This document shows, in pieces, positions 1-7,211 of a stretch of 25,771 nt of DNA; position 1 is the stretch's first letter, and each line of letters begins with the position of its first letter. A program made the position numbers and the translations under genes. Source of the DNA: JAAAOH01 sp041686235 (GTDB lineage: Bacteria > Spirochaetota > Spirochaetia > DSM-27196 > PWMO01); NCBI GenBank assembly GCA_041686235.1, contig JAWLED010000039.1:1-25771 (forward strand), written 5' to 3'. The notes under the pieces are model-generated. The model saw only the letters and a list, made by a program, of their open reading frames with translations, was not told the origin of the DNA and made no database searches.

Positions 1-84
1 TTTGAGCGAGACGTAATCTCCGACAACGTCGACGATGTTGACCTTACGCGCGATCTCATCGATTACGTGTTTAGCAATTCTCAA
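1..84 (-). CDS. dnaG: DNA primase DnaG, N-terminal fragment (runs off window)
   Basis: Only the first 28 codons are present. The translation contains IDEIARKVNIVDVVGDYV followed by SLK, which matches the conserved start of bacterial DnaG primases just before the zinc-binding domain. The start is taken as the TTG at 84-82, because GAGGAAG (93-87) lies just upstream and no ATG or GTG fits. The mltG stop codon is 10 bases before it, so the two genes are probably co-transcribed. DnaG makes the RNA primers for replication. The zinc finger and catalytic TOPRIM domain would lie beyond base 1. The family call rests on a short but characteristic segment. Confidence 0.75.
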   Translation of the reverse strand, partial: MRIAKHVIDEIARKVNIVDVVGDYVSLK

Positions 85-94
85 CGCTTCCTCG

Positions 95-1123
95 CTACGG
101 GTTCTTCAGGTATAAGACTTTTGCTTCGTTGTGTTCCTCGAGGCTCTTTGAAAAATGGTGCTCATCTGCCTCCGGCCCTTCGAGGACAAAATAGTAGTAG
201 TCGGTATCGGCCGGATGAAAAGCTGCGTCCAGCGCCACCTTCCCAGGGTTCGAAATCGGGCCGGGTGGAAGCCCTGAATTGCGGTACGTGTTGTACGGGG
301 ATTCTCGCTCGAGATCTCGATAGAAAAGCTTTTCAGGATGGTCGAGCCCCTGTTCTTCAGTCATGACGTAGGCCACCGTTGCGCAGGATTCGAGCCGATA
401 ACCGCCGTCGAGTCGGTTATAGAACACCGAGGCTATCTTGGGCGCTTCTTCTTTCGTGAGATATTCGCGCTCCACTATGGAGGCCACGATAACCCGTTCA
501 AACAGTTCCTGCGAATCCATTTCCTCAATATCCGGTTCGATCTCTCGGAGCACCCCGAAGAAGGTGGAGAGCATGTGTCGAGCCACCTTTTCCGCGGGAT
601 AATCCTGGTTGAACAGGTAGGTATCCGGATACAGAAATCCCTCGGCGCTCTCCGCCTCAATTGAAAACGCGTCGAGGAGTTCCCGGCTCTCTATGGCCTT
701 TTCGAACTCGTCCGCTGGGGTGATGCCCCGGCTCTCGAGGCGGGCGGCAATATCGGTTGCCGTCCACCCCTCGGGTACGGTCACTTTGTGCAGTACCTGT
801 CCCCCGGAGGTCAGGTAGTCGTGCACGCGGACTGTCGTTTGGCCGGGCTCGAGGCGGTAACTGCCGGTCTGAAATGCGGTTTGAGTGCCTCGAAGTCGGC
901 TTATGCCTCGCAGAAGGAGGTCTTCCCTAATAACTCCCGCCTTTTCGAGTCGCGCAGCAATTCGACCGAGACTCTCTCCGGATTCGATCCGAAATGAGAC
1001 TGCGGACCCGCCCTGCTCCTGCGGCGGCTGATTCAAATAGTAAGCCACTGCAGCGAGCGCCGAGCCGAGAAGAAATAAGGCCAGTACCACCAGCGTTATG
1101 ATCCGTACCGCGGTTCTCAACAC
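95..1123 (-). CDS. mltG: Endolytic murein transglycosylase MltG (YceG family)
   Basis: A 342-residue protein of usual family length. One N-terminal membrane helix (about residues 7-29) leads to a periplasmic region with a LysM-like segment (about 43-95) and then the YceG catalytic domain. Visible motifs are EGFLYPDTYLF (161-171), ASIVERE (214-220, with the predicted catalytic Glu218), ASVFYNRLDGGY (231-242) and SGLPPGPISNPG (283-294). The family cleaves nascent glycan strands in the inner-membrane-facing periplasm and so limits their length. The start is GTG at 1123. It sits 30 bases after the large OmpA/Ig gene and 10 bases before dnaG, suggesting one transcript with both. GGGGAA lies about 12 bases before the GTG, so the exact start is slightly uncertain; the next codon, TTG, is an alternative. 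Confidence 0.93.
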   Translation of the reverse strand: MLRTAVRIITLVVLALFLLGSALAAVAYYLNQPPQEQGGSAVSFRIESGESLGRIAARLEKAGVIREDLLLRGISRLRGTQTAFQTGSYRLEPGQTTVRVHDYLTSGGQVLHKVTVPEGWTATDIAARLESRGITPADEFEKAIESRELLDAFSIEAESAEGFLYPDTYLFNQDYPAEKVARHMLSTFFGVLREIEPDIEEMDSQELFERVIVASIVEREYLTKEEAPKIASVFYNRLDGGYRLESCATVAYVMTEEQGLDHPEKLFYRDLERESPYNTYRNSGLPPGPISNPGKVALDAAFHPADTDYYYFVLEGPEADEHHFSKSLEEHNEAKVLYLKNP

Positions 1124-1153
1124 GAACGACCGGTATTCCCCTTTCTACAGTAC

Positions 1154-4100
1154 CTATCGGATCAAGATGAATTCAACCCTACGGTTTTTCCAGCGGTTTT
1201 CTTCGTCCGTATGGGGAACCAACGGCTCGGTCCCGCCTCTACCCAGTGTCGAAATGCGATCTTCGCTCAAGCCGCGCTGCACGAGTGCATCCTTTACGGA
1301 TTCGGCACGAGCCTCCGACAGTGGCTGCAACTCCTCCTCTTCTTCGCGTTCGGTCTGCGTCAAGTTTACCGCATGTCCTTCAATCCGAATGCGATAATCG
1401 TCATATTTCGTGAACACCTCGACAAGCCGTGTGAGCACCGCGGCGTTCTTCGCGCCCCGCTCGGTGTTCGAGTCGGTGATGAGCTCGGGACTGTTGGGCG
1501 CAAACGTTATACTCGAAATCTGCACCCGCAGCCGGTCTCCATCGCGAACGACGAGTACGTCGACCGGGATCTCGCCTTCTGTAACGGTGGTGTTGCCGAC
1601 GACGTCGGTTACCTCCAGCTCATAGGGGTAATCCTCGGCTGAGATTACGAGCTCGCCGGACTCAGAGCGTCCGTCCCAGATGATCTCCTCCGCCGGCATG
1701 CCCTGCCCGGAAAAGTCCGTGAAGAAGTTTTCATTTCGGTCGAGTATCTCCATTCGCCAGCTTGCGATATCGCTCTCATCTTCCACGTCGATGGCAATTT
1801 CGAGCTCGTCGTCTACTCCATCGTTATCCGGAGAGAAGGGTACCGGCGAGAGGTCGACGTCGACCTCGGGCGGGCTCACGTCGAGTCGGAAGCTCGAGGT
1901 CTCGCTACGTGGTCTGTCGCCCTTGGCGTATTCTACTACGTAGCGCGCGGTGTACTCGCCTTCCTCTATGTCTCCCCGGGAGTCCTCGCCGTTCCATTCG
2001 ATCTGTTCATTCGGCTGCGCCTGGTCACCTTCAAAGGTGCGTACCGGAGTGCCGGTTTCATCGAGTATGTCGAGCGTCCACGACTCGACCCCCTCGAGGA
2101 GGTTCGTGTAGATGCTGATTGTGACAGTGTCACGGTAATCGTCGCCGTTCGGGGAAAACGCCGACCTATCCACGGTAACAAAGACCTCGGTTTCGCGGTT
2201 GTCGACGCGGATGTTGGACATCGTTTCTTCGGTCGTGTTGCCGGCAGCGTCCGTGGCGGAAACCTCGTAGCGATAGGAACCGTTGGACACCAGATTTCCG
2301 GAGTCGTCGCGTCCGTCCCACTCCAAGGTGGGAAGCTCACCCTTCCAGAAAAAGTTTCTGACCGTTTCGCCGTCCTCGTCGACGATGCGACCTTCCCAGC
2401 CGTCTTCTTCGGAGGAGTCCTGCTCGATTCGCACAACGTCTTTGTTTCCGTCGCCGTTGGGCGAGAAGAGCGTGTATTCCGCCTCGAGGTCGACCCGCGG
2501 ATAGGTGGTATCGAGGGCAACCGTCGAAGTGGATGCCTCCACCACGTCTCCGTCGTTGTAGGTTACCTCGAGCACCGCGCGGTAGTCGCCGTCCGACACG
2601 CGATCTCCGTCATCATCAAATCCGTCCCATACAAAGGGCTCGTCGATCTCGCCTTCCCCGCTGATCGTGCGAACCGCCGATCCGTCGTCGGTCTCGATTG
2701 TTAGGGTGTAGGAGACGACATTTTCGTTCTGCTGAACCTGAGGGAACAGGCGCAACTGGTCGCGAGTGCCGTCGGCGTTCGGTGAGAACGCTTCGTATTC
2801 GGGCGAGAGCAGCACCTCGGCTTCCTCGGTGTCGAGAGTGAAGCGAACAGGTTCTGAAGATCCCGTGTTGCCGGCACGGTCGGTTGCGGTCAATTGATAG
2901 CGGTAGTCGCCGTCCTCGGCAAGCTGCCCGTCGGAGCGACGCCCATCCCAGCTGATGCTGAGATCCGCGGTTTCTCGGAAGGTAAAGGTGCGAACCGTAT
3001 CTCCACCCACTCTCGAGATCTCTCCTTCCCAGAGCTGCTCGGAGGAGGTCTCCTGATCGAAGGTTATAACGTCGCGGTTACCATCCGAATTGGGTGAGAA
3101 CGCTTCGAAATTGGCGCGAACCGTGGCACGAGGCGGCGTAACGTCGAGGGTAAACTCCGGAGAGGTAGCCTCGGGACGGTTGCCGTTTTGGTACTCAGTT
3201 GAGAAGCGGGCTCGGTAACGCCCCTCGGGAAGTCGCGAGCCGGACTCGTCGTCCCCGTCGAATGTGACCCGCTCGGGCGGATTCCTCAACCCGGAATAGC
3301 GACGATGGACCTCACCGTCTTCATCAACAATCTCTATGCTCCAGCGTTCGAGACCGGACGTTACCGGGACCTCGGGGAGTAAGCGGATTCTGTCTTTGAC
3401 ACCGTCGTCGTTGGGAGAAAAATAGGCGGTGTCGATGGAAATATTCACCGGCGTGGGGCGTGTATCGAGAATGATATTGGTCAATTCCTCTTCAGTGCTA
3501 TTGCCGGCGCGGTCGGTGCTCTCGATTTCGTATTGGTAGACACCGTCCGGGACGAAGTCACCGTCGTCGTCTCTCCCGTCCCACGATATCGCCTCCGGGG
3601 CGCTATCCTCCCAGCTCCAGGTCTTAACCACTTCACCGTCTGAGTTTGTTATTTGGGCTTCCCACAGGTCTTCGGTGCTGCCTGACTGAGCTATGGGGAA
3701 CTCGTCTTTATTTCCGTCCCCGTCGGGAGAAAAGATGCGGTCGTCGGAGCTCGGTTTTTCAAGCTCTACCGTCGGATCGGTAGTATCGACGACTACTTCG
3801 TACTCGTTCGAGCGAGCTTCATTTCCATTGTCGTCGACTGCCGAAAGGACGAAGCGGTACGTTCCATCCTCCACCACGGAACCTTCATCCGAGGTGCCGT
3901 TCCAGCGCAGCGTTTCCGGGATAGGAATGCCCGACTCCACCGCTGCGAGACGTTGGAGAATGTTCTCGAAGCCCTCGTTTTCGGGCCGATCTTCCTTGTT
4001 CTCTATTACGCGTACCGTTTCTCCGCCGGAGTTACGAAACTCCAAGGTATAGCTCTCGACGAAACGATCGTCCTCGATCGTAATGGGAAACTCGAGTGCA

Positions 4101-5176
4101 TCCTTTACGCCGTCGTTATTCGGCGATATGTAGGTTGGCCCTTCGTAGTCGACGCTGATTTCGGGAGGCTCACGGTCGACTACGCCAAGAGGGGCGTTTA
4201 CACCGGCGCCGAACGCCCACACATTGTCGTACATTGGTGCCGCGGCAACGCGGGTGCGAAGCTCGCTTTGGTTCCAGCCCCGGTTGGAAATGAAATTCTC
4301 GTCCTCTTGAAAGTTGGTGGATAGATTAACTGAGATTCCCACTGACGGCACGAAACTTCGGGAGTCGAAATCGCCGTCGGTTATCTGGCGGAAGTCTCCG
4401 CGCACGGACGAAAAGACCGAAACGCGGTCTGCTATGTTGAGCGAGGCACCGACGTTCGCCTTGAGATTCTGGACCGTCGGTAGGGAGAAGCTGTTACGCA
4501 TGACGAGCTCGACGTCGTCGGTTTGTATGAGAGAGAACTCCGAGCCGACCGCCGGGGTGAAAACCGAAGGTACCGAGGACTTGCCCTCTACGGGTTCATA
4601 GGGAAGCCCCAAACCAAGAACCGATATCCCCCATTTGAAATCCTTGATAAAGCCGGCATCTCCTACGAGGTGTAGCAAACCGAGATCGGCCGTGACGCCC
4701 GTATCGGTTCTTCCGTCGCCTCCCACTCTAAAGTTGAGGCCGGTGCCTACGAGTAGATCGTCGTAGAGGGCTTTGGAGAACGATGTATGGGCAAGAAACG
4801 TCGAGCCGAGCTTCATCGAATCGAGCTCGGAACCGAGAAAGTGAACCAGCCCTGAAAATACGCCGACACGCGACGGTACGGTCGTGCCGATAGTCGTGGC
4901 GTGGCCTTGCCACCCCTCATTGTCGGCGCCGTCACCAAAGCCGGTAAGACCGATGTAACTTGCGTCCAGTACGACACGTTGTTTCAGCCCCGAAACCGCC
5001 GGGTTCATGATGTTCCCGGTAGGACTGTCGTCCGAGGTAACCGAGAAACCGCCGCCGAGAAAGACAGGCGAGACAAACTCGTAGACGTCGTCGCCGGCGG
5101 TCGGTGGATCGTATTGGGCGGCAATCGGAAGGGTGATAAGGAGGCTAAGAGCCACTATGCTTGCAATCTTTTTCAT
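1154..5176 (-). CDS. Large outer-membrane-type protein: beta-rich N-terminus, eight Ig-like repeats, C-terminal OmpA domain
   Basis: The reading frame opens at a TTG (5188), but the ATG at 5176 is the better start: GGAG lies 6 bases upstream and it opens a clean signal peptide (MKKIASIVALSLLITL, then PIAAQ). The result is 1340 residues. Residues about 25-335 are beta-rich with an NPA motif near 57-60, resembling PorV/FadL-like outer-membrane proteins. Eight repeats follow (about 345-1208), each with an SPNxDGxxD loop and a W(D/N)GxxxxG(x)n(D/E)G FlgD-Ig-like core. The end (about 1217-1340) is OmpA-like: LSEARAESVKDALVQRGL and NRRVEFILI. The likely role is structural, linking outer membrane and cell wall or forming a surface fibre. 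The exact function is unknown. It is strongly acidic. It lies 30 bases upstream of mltG, consistent with an envelope operon. Confidence 0.8.
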   Translation of the reverse strand: MKKIASIVALSLLITLPIAAQYDPPTAGDDVYEFVSPVFLGGGFSVTSDDSPTGNIMNPAVSGLKQRVVLDASYIGLTGFGDGADNEGWQGHATTIGTTVPSRVGVFSGLVHFLGSELDSMKLGSTFLAHTSFSKALYDDLLVGTGLNFRVGGDGRTDTGVTADLGLLHLVGDAGFIKDFKWGISVLGLGLPYEPVEGKSSVPSVFTPAVGSEFSLIQTDDVELVMRNSFSLPTVQNLKANVGASLNIADRVSVFSSVRGDFRQITDGDFDSRSFVPSVGISVNLSTNFQEDENFISNRGWNQSELRTRVAAAPMYDNVWAFGAGVNAPLGVVDREPPEISVDYEGPTYISPNNDGVKDALEFPITIEDDRFVESYTLEFRNSGGETVRVIENKEDRPENEGFENILQRLAAVESGIPIPETLRWNGTSDEGSVVEDGTYRFVLSAVDDNGNEARSNEYEVVVDTTDPTVELEKPSSDDRIFSPDGDGNKDEFPIAQSGSTEDLWEAQITNSDGEVVKTWSWEDSAPEAISWDGRDDDGDFVPDGVYQYEIESTDRAGNSTEEELTNIILDTRPTPVNISIDTAYFSPNDDGVKDRIRLLPEVPVTSGLERWSIEIVDEDGEVHRRYSGLRNPPERVTFDGDDESGSRLPEGRYRARFSTEYQNGNRPEATSPEFTLDVTPPRATVRANFEAFSPNSDGNRDVITFDQETSSEQLWEGEISRVGGDTVRTFTFRETADLSISWDGRRSDGQLAEDGDYRYQLTATDRAGNTGSSEPVRFTLDTEEAEVLLSPEYEAFSPNADGTRDQLRLFPQVQQNENVVSYTLTIETDDGSAVRTISGEGEIDEPFVWDGFDDDGDRVSDGDYRAVLEVTYNDGDVVEASTSTVALDTTYPRVDLEAEYTLFSPNGDGNKDVVRIEQDSSEEDGWEGRIVDEDGETVRNFFWKGELPTLEWDGRDDSGNLVSNGSYRYEVSATDAAGNTTEETMSNIRVDNRETEVFVTVDRSAFSPNGDDYRDTVTISIYTNLLEGVESWTLDILDETGTPVRTFEGDQAQPNEQIEWNGEDSRGDIEEGEYTARYVVEYAKGDRPRSETSSFRLDVSPPEVDVDLSPVPFSPDNDGVDDELEIAIDVEDESDIASWRMEILDRNENFFTDFSGQGMPAEEIIWDGRSESGELVISAEDYPYELEVTDVVGNTTVTEGEIPVDVLVVRDGDRLRVQISSITFAPNSPELITDSNTERGAKNAAVLTRLVEVFTKYDDYRIRIEGHAVNLTQTEREEEEELQPLSEARAESVKDALVQRGLSEDRISTLGRGGTEPLVPHTDEENRWKNRRVEFILIR
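1555..4126 (-). repeat. Array of eight Ig-like protein repeats with alternating two-domain (A/B) periodicity
   Basis: The Ser of the SPN/SPD motif falls at residues 351, 483, 587, 694, 798, 905, 1008 and 1115 (ATG numbering). Spacings are 132, 104, 107, 104, 107, 103 and 107. Repeats 2, 4 and 6 share WEAQI/WEGEI/WEGRI and TDRAGN/TDAAGN. Repeats 3, 5 and 7 share SWTL/SYTL/RWSI-type strands, an (E)Y-x-x-G-(D/N) segment and LDVTPP, LDTTYP or LDVSPP ends. The array therefore reads R1-(B-A)x3-R8. The SPNGDGNKD-like loops resemble Asp/Asn calcium-binding loops; calcium binding is inference. Confidence 0.85.
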
Positions 5177-5220
5177 TACGTTCTCCAAAACTCAAATGGT
5201 AGCGCGAGGTGTCCCTGAAA

Positions 5221-5427
5221 TCAGGCTCCACTCTCGGAGTTGAGGTAGTCATCTTCTAATCGTTCCATTTCTTCGATGGAAAGGTGTTCAAACAGCTCAC
5301 GCTCGAGCTCATGTAAAGCGCCGAGAGTGTTCGTATCGAGCTCTTCCTCATGGCGCCGTAGAAATAGGTATAAGCCCACCACCGTTTTGCCGGTGAACTC
5401 AGCGCGTGCCGATTCAAGCTCTTTCAT
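5221..5427 (-). CDS. Small acidic hypothetical protein, 68 residues
   Basis: A short, charged, probably all-helical protein starting MKELESARAEF, with a Leu/Glu-rich second half (LHELERELFEHLSIEEMERL). No membrane segment, signal peptide or cysteine is visible. It starts at ATG 5427 with only a weak AAGAG ribosome site, 24 bases after the stop of the metallo-hydrolase gene. It ends 44 bases before the start of the large OmpA/Ig gene. The tight spacing and same strand support it as a real operon member. I do not recognise the family. The helical, amphipathic look would fit a small regulatory or adaptor protein, but nothing in the sequence proves this. Confidence 0.6.
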   Translation of the reverse strand: MKELESARAEFTGKTVVGLYLFLRRHEEELDTNTLGALHELERELFEHLSIEEMERLEDDYLNSESGA

Positions 5428-5451
5428 CGTCGTCTCTTGTGTAGCCGTGTT

Positions 5452-6393
5452 TCATAGCTCGATCGCCGTTCCTTCTTGACTCAGATAAATGTTGAGTTTC
5501 GTATTTCCCAGCCGATTCGCATACCATCGAGCAGACTGAAGGTTTTTGTGCAATTTTTTGTCGTTATAAAGCGGTTCGTGGTGAAAGAGATATAGGTTTT
5601 TCACGTTCCACGCGTTGGCGAAATCCACGCCGAGACTGAAACTCGAGTGTCCCCAGTTGTACTTTTCGATCGCTTCCCCGAGTGTGTACTGGGTATCGAG
5701 AACCATCATATCGGCGCCCTGGAAAAAGCGCGTATTCTCCGGGGTCTTTTCGAAATCGCTTTCCAACAACTCTACATCGGTTGCATGCACGAAGTTCTTC
5801 CCGTGTTCCCGTATGCGGTATCCGAATGCCCTTCCGGGATGATTGAGCTCGCGCCACTCGATTTCAGCGGAGCCGAGTCTCATCGGTGCCCGGTCGAGGG
5901 TGACGAACTCGAGATTGCTCATTTTCTCATCCATGGTGATAGGGAAATACGGATGCTGCATTTGACGCTTCAGGTTTTGTTCCAACTCCGGTAGCGGACT
6001 GTAGAAGACGACACGCACATTCGGGTCGTAGGCCGGTGCAAAAAACGGCAGCCCTTGCACGTGATCGTAGTGAAAATGAGTGAAGAACACGTGAAACTCG
6101 CGAATCTTCTTACGCTCTTTTTGCAGGGAGGCCGAAAGCACTTGTAGGCCACTTCCCGCATCGAACACGACCATCGTGTCGTCGGATAACCGAGCCTCCA
6201 CGCACGGCGTGTTTCCCCCCGTGGTACCGAACAGCCACTCAGGGAGGCTTGCCAAAAACTGCTCTCGTGCATCCGCCGACTGAATATCGCAGCTGCGGAT
6301 ACGCTGCACGACACTTGTAATTTTGCTGCGAACCTCGTCGGGCAGAAGTGGTCGAGGATGTGAGCCGCGAGCTCCCCAGAAGCGTATGATCAT
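5452..6393 (-). CDS. Metallo-beta-lactamase-fold hydrolase (cyclic-phosphodiesterase-like)
   Basis: A 313-residue protein starting MIIRFWGARGSHPRP. The open frame extends 17 codons further upstream, but the ATG at 6393 has GAGGGGA just before it and opens directly on the first beta strand of the fold. Metal-binding motifs are THFHYDH (105-111: H106, H108, D110, H111), NHPGRAFGYRI (184-194, H185), HATD (203-206, D206) and FHHEP (270-274). WGHSS near 247 with LYLFHHEP resembles MBL-fold enzymes related to PhnP and to cyclic nucleotide phosphodiesterases. The expected chemistry is phosphodiester hydrolysis with two metal ions; the substrate is unknown. Its ribosome site overlaps the stop codon of the upstream YkgJ-family gene, so translation of the two is probably coupled. 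Confidence 0.82.
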   Translation of the reverse strand: MIIRFWGARGSHPRPLLPDEVRSKITSVVQRIRSCDIQSADAREQFLASLPEWLFGTTGGNTPCVEARLSDDTMVVFDAGSGLQVLSASLQKERKKIREFHVFFTHFHYDHVQGLPFFAPAYDPNVRVVFYSPLPELEQNLKRQMQHPYFPITMDEKMSNLEFVTLDRAPMRLGSAEIEWRELNHPGRAFGYRIREHGKNFVHATDVELLESDFEKTPENTRFFQGADMMVLDTQYTLGEAIEKYNWGHSSFSLGVDFANAWNVKNLYLFHHEPLYNDKKLHKNLQSARWYANRLGNTKLNIYLSQEGTAIEL

Positions 6394-6403
6394 CCGAGTC
6401 CCC

Positions 6404-6841
6404 TCACAACAGCAATTCGCGCCTATGCGCCTCGAGGTGTGCACGAATTTCCCCGGCGTCGTGTACGCCTCCGATATTAACGCCGGGGCACTCCCGTTCT
6501 ACTTCGTCCCACTCGGCGCGACTTCCCAAATGCGCCGGCCAGAAGGGAAACGTACGACACTGCAGCGGCCGGTGCCGGTAAATGGAGCATTCGCCGTTGA
6601 TCCAAAAAACGCAATCCTTGTTATCCTGCTCGCGCAGGCTCAACCGGGTTGCCACCCCGAGGTTCACCCGGCGACAGTAGTTGTGGGTTATCGACTCGAC
6701 CGACTGCCCTAACCCGGTGGCCATACGGTGGAGGTCGTTTTGCGATAAGAACACATATCCGGTATCGAAACGGCAGCACATCGAACAACGCGTGCAGTGG
6801 AAACGTAAGCCGTTTTTGTAGAAATCTTCCGATTCGTTCAC
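6404..6841 (-). CDS. YkgJ-family cysteine-cluster protein (putative metal chelating)
   Basis: A 145-residue protein with the family cysteine pattern FHCTRCSMCC (residues 14-23), then CVFWINGECSIY, RHRPLQCRTFPFW and a final Cys in ECPGV. YkgJ/UPF0153 proteins are annotated as putative zinc- or iron-chelating proteins. The eight conserved cysteines suggest a metal or Fe-S site, but no reaction is established. The start is GTG 6841, with AGAGG about 5 bases upstream. The stop TGA lies inside the ribosome site of the following metallo-hydrolase gene. The pair may act on one process, but the sequence does not show which. Confidence 0.85.
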   Translation of the reverse strand: MNESEDFYKNGLRFHCTRCSMCCRFDTGYVFLSQNDLHRMATGLGQSVESITHNYCRRVNLGVATRLSLREQDNKDCVFWINGECSIYRHRPLQCRTFPFWPAHLGSRAEWDEVERECPGVNIGGVHDAGEIRAHLEAHRRELLL

Positions 6842-6871
6842 AAGCCTCTCGAATATCCCGATCGGGGTATG

Positions 6872-6911
6872 CTACCCGCATCGTGCTCACAATATAGCGC
6901 GGTACGGGTAG
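6872..6911. other. Imperfect inverted repeat in the ykgJ upstream region
   Basis: CTACCCG (6872-6878) and CGGGTAG (6905-6911) pair perfectly. After one mismatch, pairing continues for about eight more positions including G-U pairs, giving a long imperfect stem. It overlaps the candidate -10 element of the ykgJ promoter and has no T-run on either side. It is therefore more likely an operator-like or 5'-leader structure than a terminator. Confidence 0.4.
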
Positions 6912-6920
6912 CTTCGTAAA
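6891..6920 (-). promoter_or_regulatory. Candidate sigma-70 promoter for the ykgJ-MBL-OmpA/Ig-mltG-dnaG run
   Basis: On the minus strand, TTTACG (6920-6915) and TATATT (6896-6891) are separated by 18 bases. They score 4/6 and 5/6 against consensus. The predicted start near 6884 is about 43 bases upstream of the GTG start at 6841. Read-through from the tRNA unit could also supply transcription. Confidence 0.35.
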
Positions 6921-6944
6921 CGCCGGAAAAGAAATGGGTGGGAA

Positions 6945-7027
6945 TGGGGAGTGTAGGATTCGAACCTACGAAGGCGAATGCCAACAGATTTACAGTCTGC
7001 CCCCTTTGGCCGCTCGGGAAACTCCCC
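6945..7027 (-). tRNA. tRNA-Tyr (anticodon GTA)
   Basis: The minus strand folds as an 83-nt class II tRNA. The acceptor GGGGAGT (7027-7021) pairs with ACTCCCC (6952-6946). The anticodon loop is CTGTAAA with anticodon GTA, and there is a long variable arm with a GGC/GCC stem. The T arm is GTAGG-TTCGAAT-CCTAC. The discriminator base is A. No CCA follows in the DNA, so the 3' end must be added by the CCA-adding enzyme. It is transcribed after tRNA-Thr from a shared promoter. Confidence 0.95.
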
Positions 7028-7042
7028 GGAATGTTGGTGAAA

Positions 7043-7065
7043 GCTATCATAGTCCCTTTGATAGC
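7043..7065 (-). other. Hairpin between the two tRNA genes
   Basis: GCTATCA (7043-7049) and TGATAGC (7059-7065) form a perfect 7-bp inverted repeat with a 9-base loop. It lies in the spacer of the Thr-Tyr tRNA transcript. On the minus strand only TTT follows the stem, so it is a poor terminator. A processing site is more likely. Confidence 0.45.
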
Positions 7066-7079
7066 GTCAAGGCGCTTCC

Positions 7080-7153
7080 AGCCATCTGTCGGATTCGAAC
7101 CGACGACCCCGAGATTACAAATCACGTGCTCTGACCAGCTGAGCTAAGATGGC
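7080..7153 (-). tRNA. tRNA-Thr (anticodon TGT)
   Basis: A 74-nt cloverleaf on the minus strand. The acceptor GCCATCT (7153-7147) pairs with AGATGGC (7087-7081). The D stem is GCTC/GAGC. The anticodon loop TTTGTAA gives anticodon TGT. The T arm is GTCGG-TTCGAAT-CCGAC. The discriminator is T and no CCA is encoded. The anticodon stem has one U-U opposition at positions 29:41. It is the first gene of the two-tRNA unit. Confidence 0.95.
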
Positions 7154-7174
7154 CCGTCTTCATGGACTACCGCG

Positions 7175-7204
7175 AAGATATCCACCCCGGTGTACCCGTG
7201 TCAA
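7175..7204 (-). promoter_or_regulatory. Sigma-70-type promoter of the tRNA-Thr/tRNA-Tyr unit
   Basis: On the minus strand a perfect -35 TTGACA (7204-7199) is followed after 18 bases by TATCTT (7180-7175). The predicted start near 7168 leaves about 15 bases before the mature tRNA-Thr 5' end. The promoter sits immediately after the map stop codon. Confidence 0.6.
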
Positions 7205-7211
7205 GCCGCAA

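Noticed and set aside
6621..6890. Minus-strand frame of 89 codons overlapping the YkgJ gene
   Set aside because: The YkgJ frame has all family cysteines. This one is a frame shadow.
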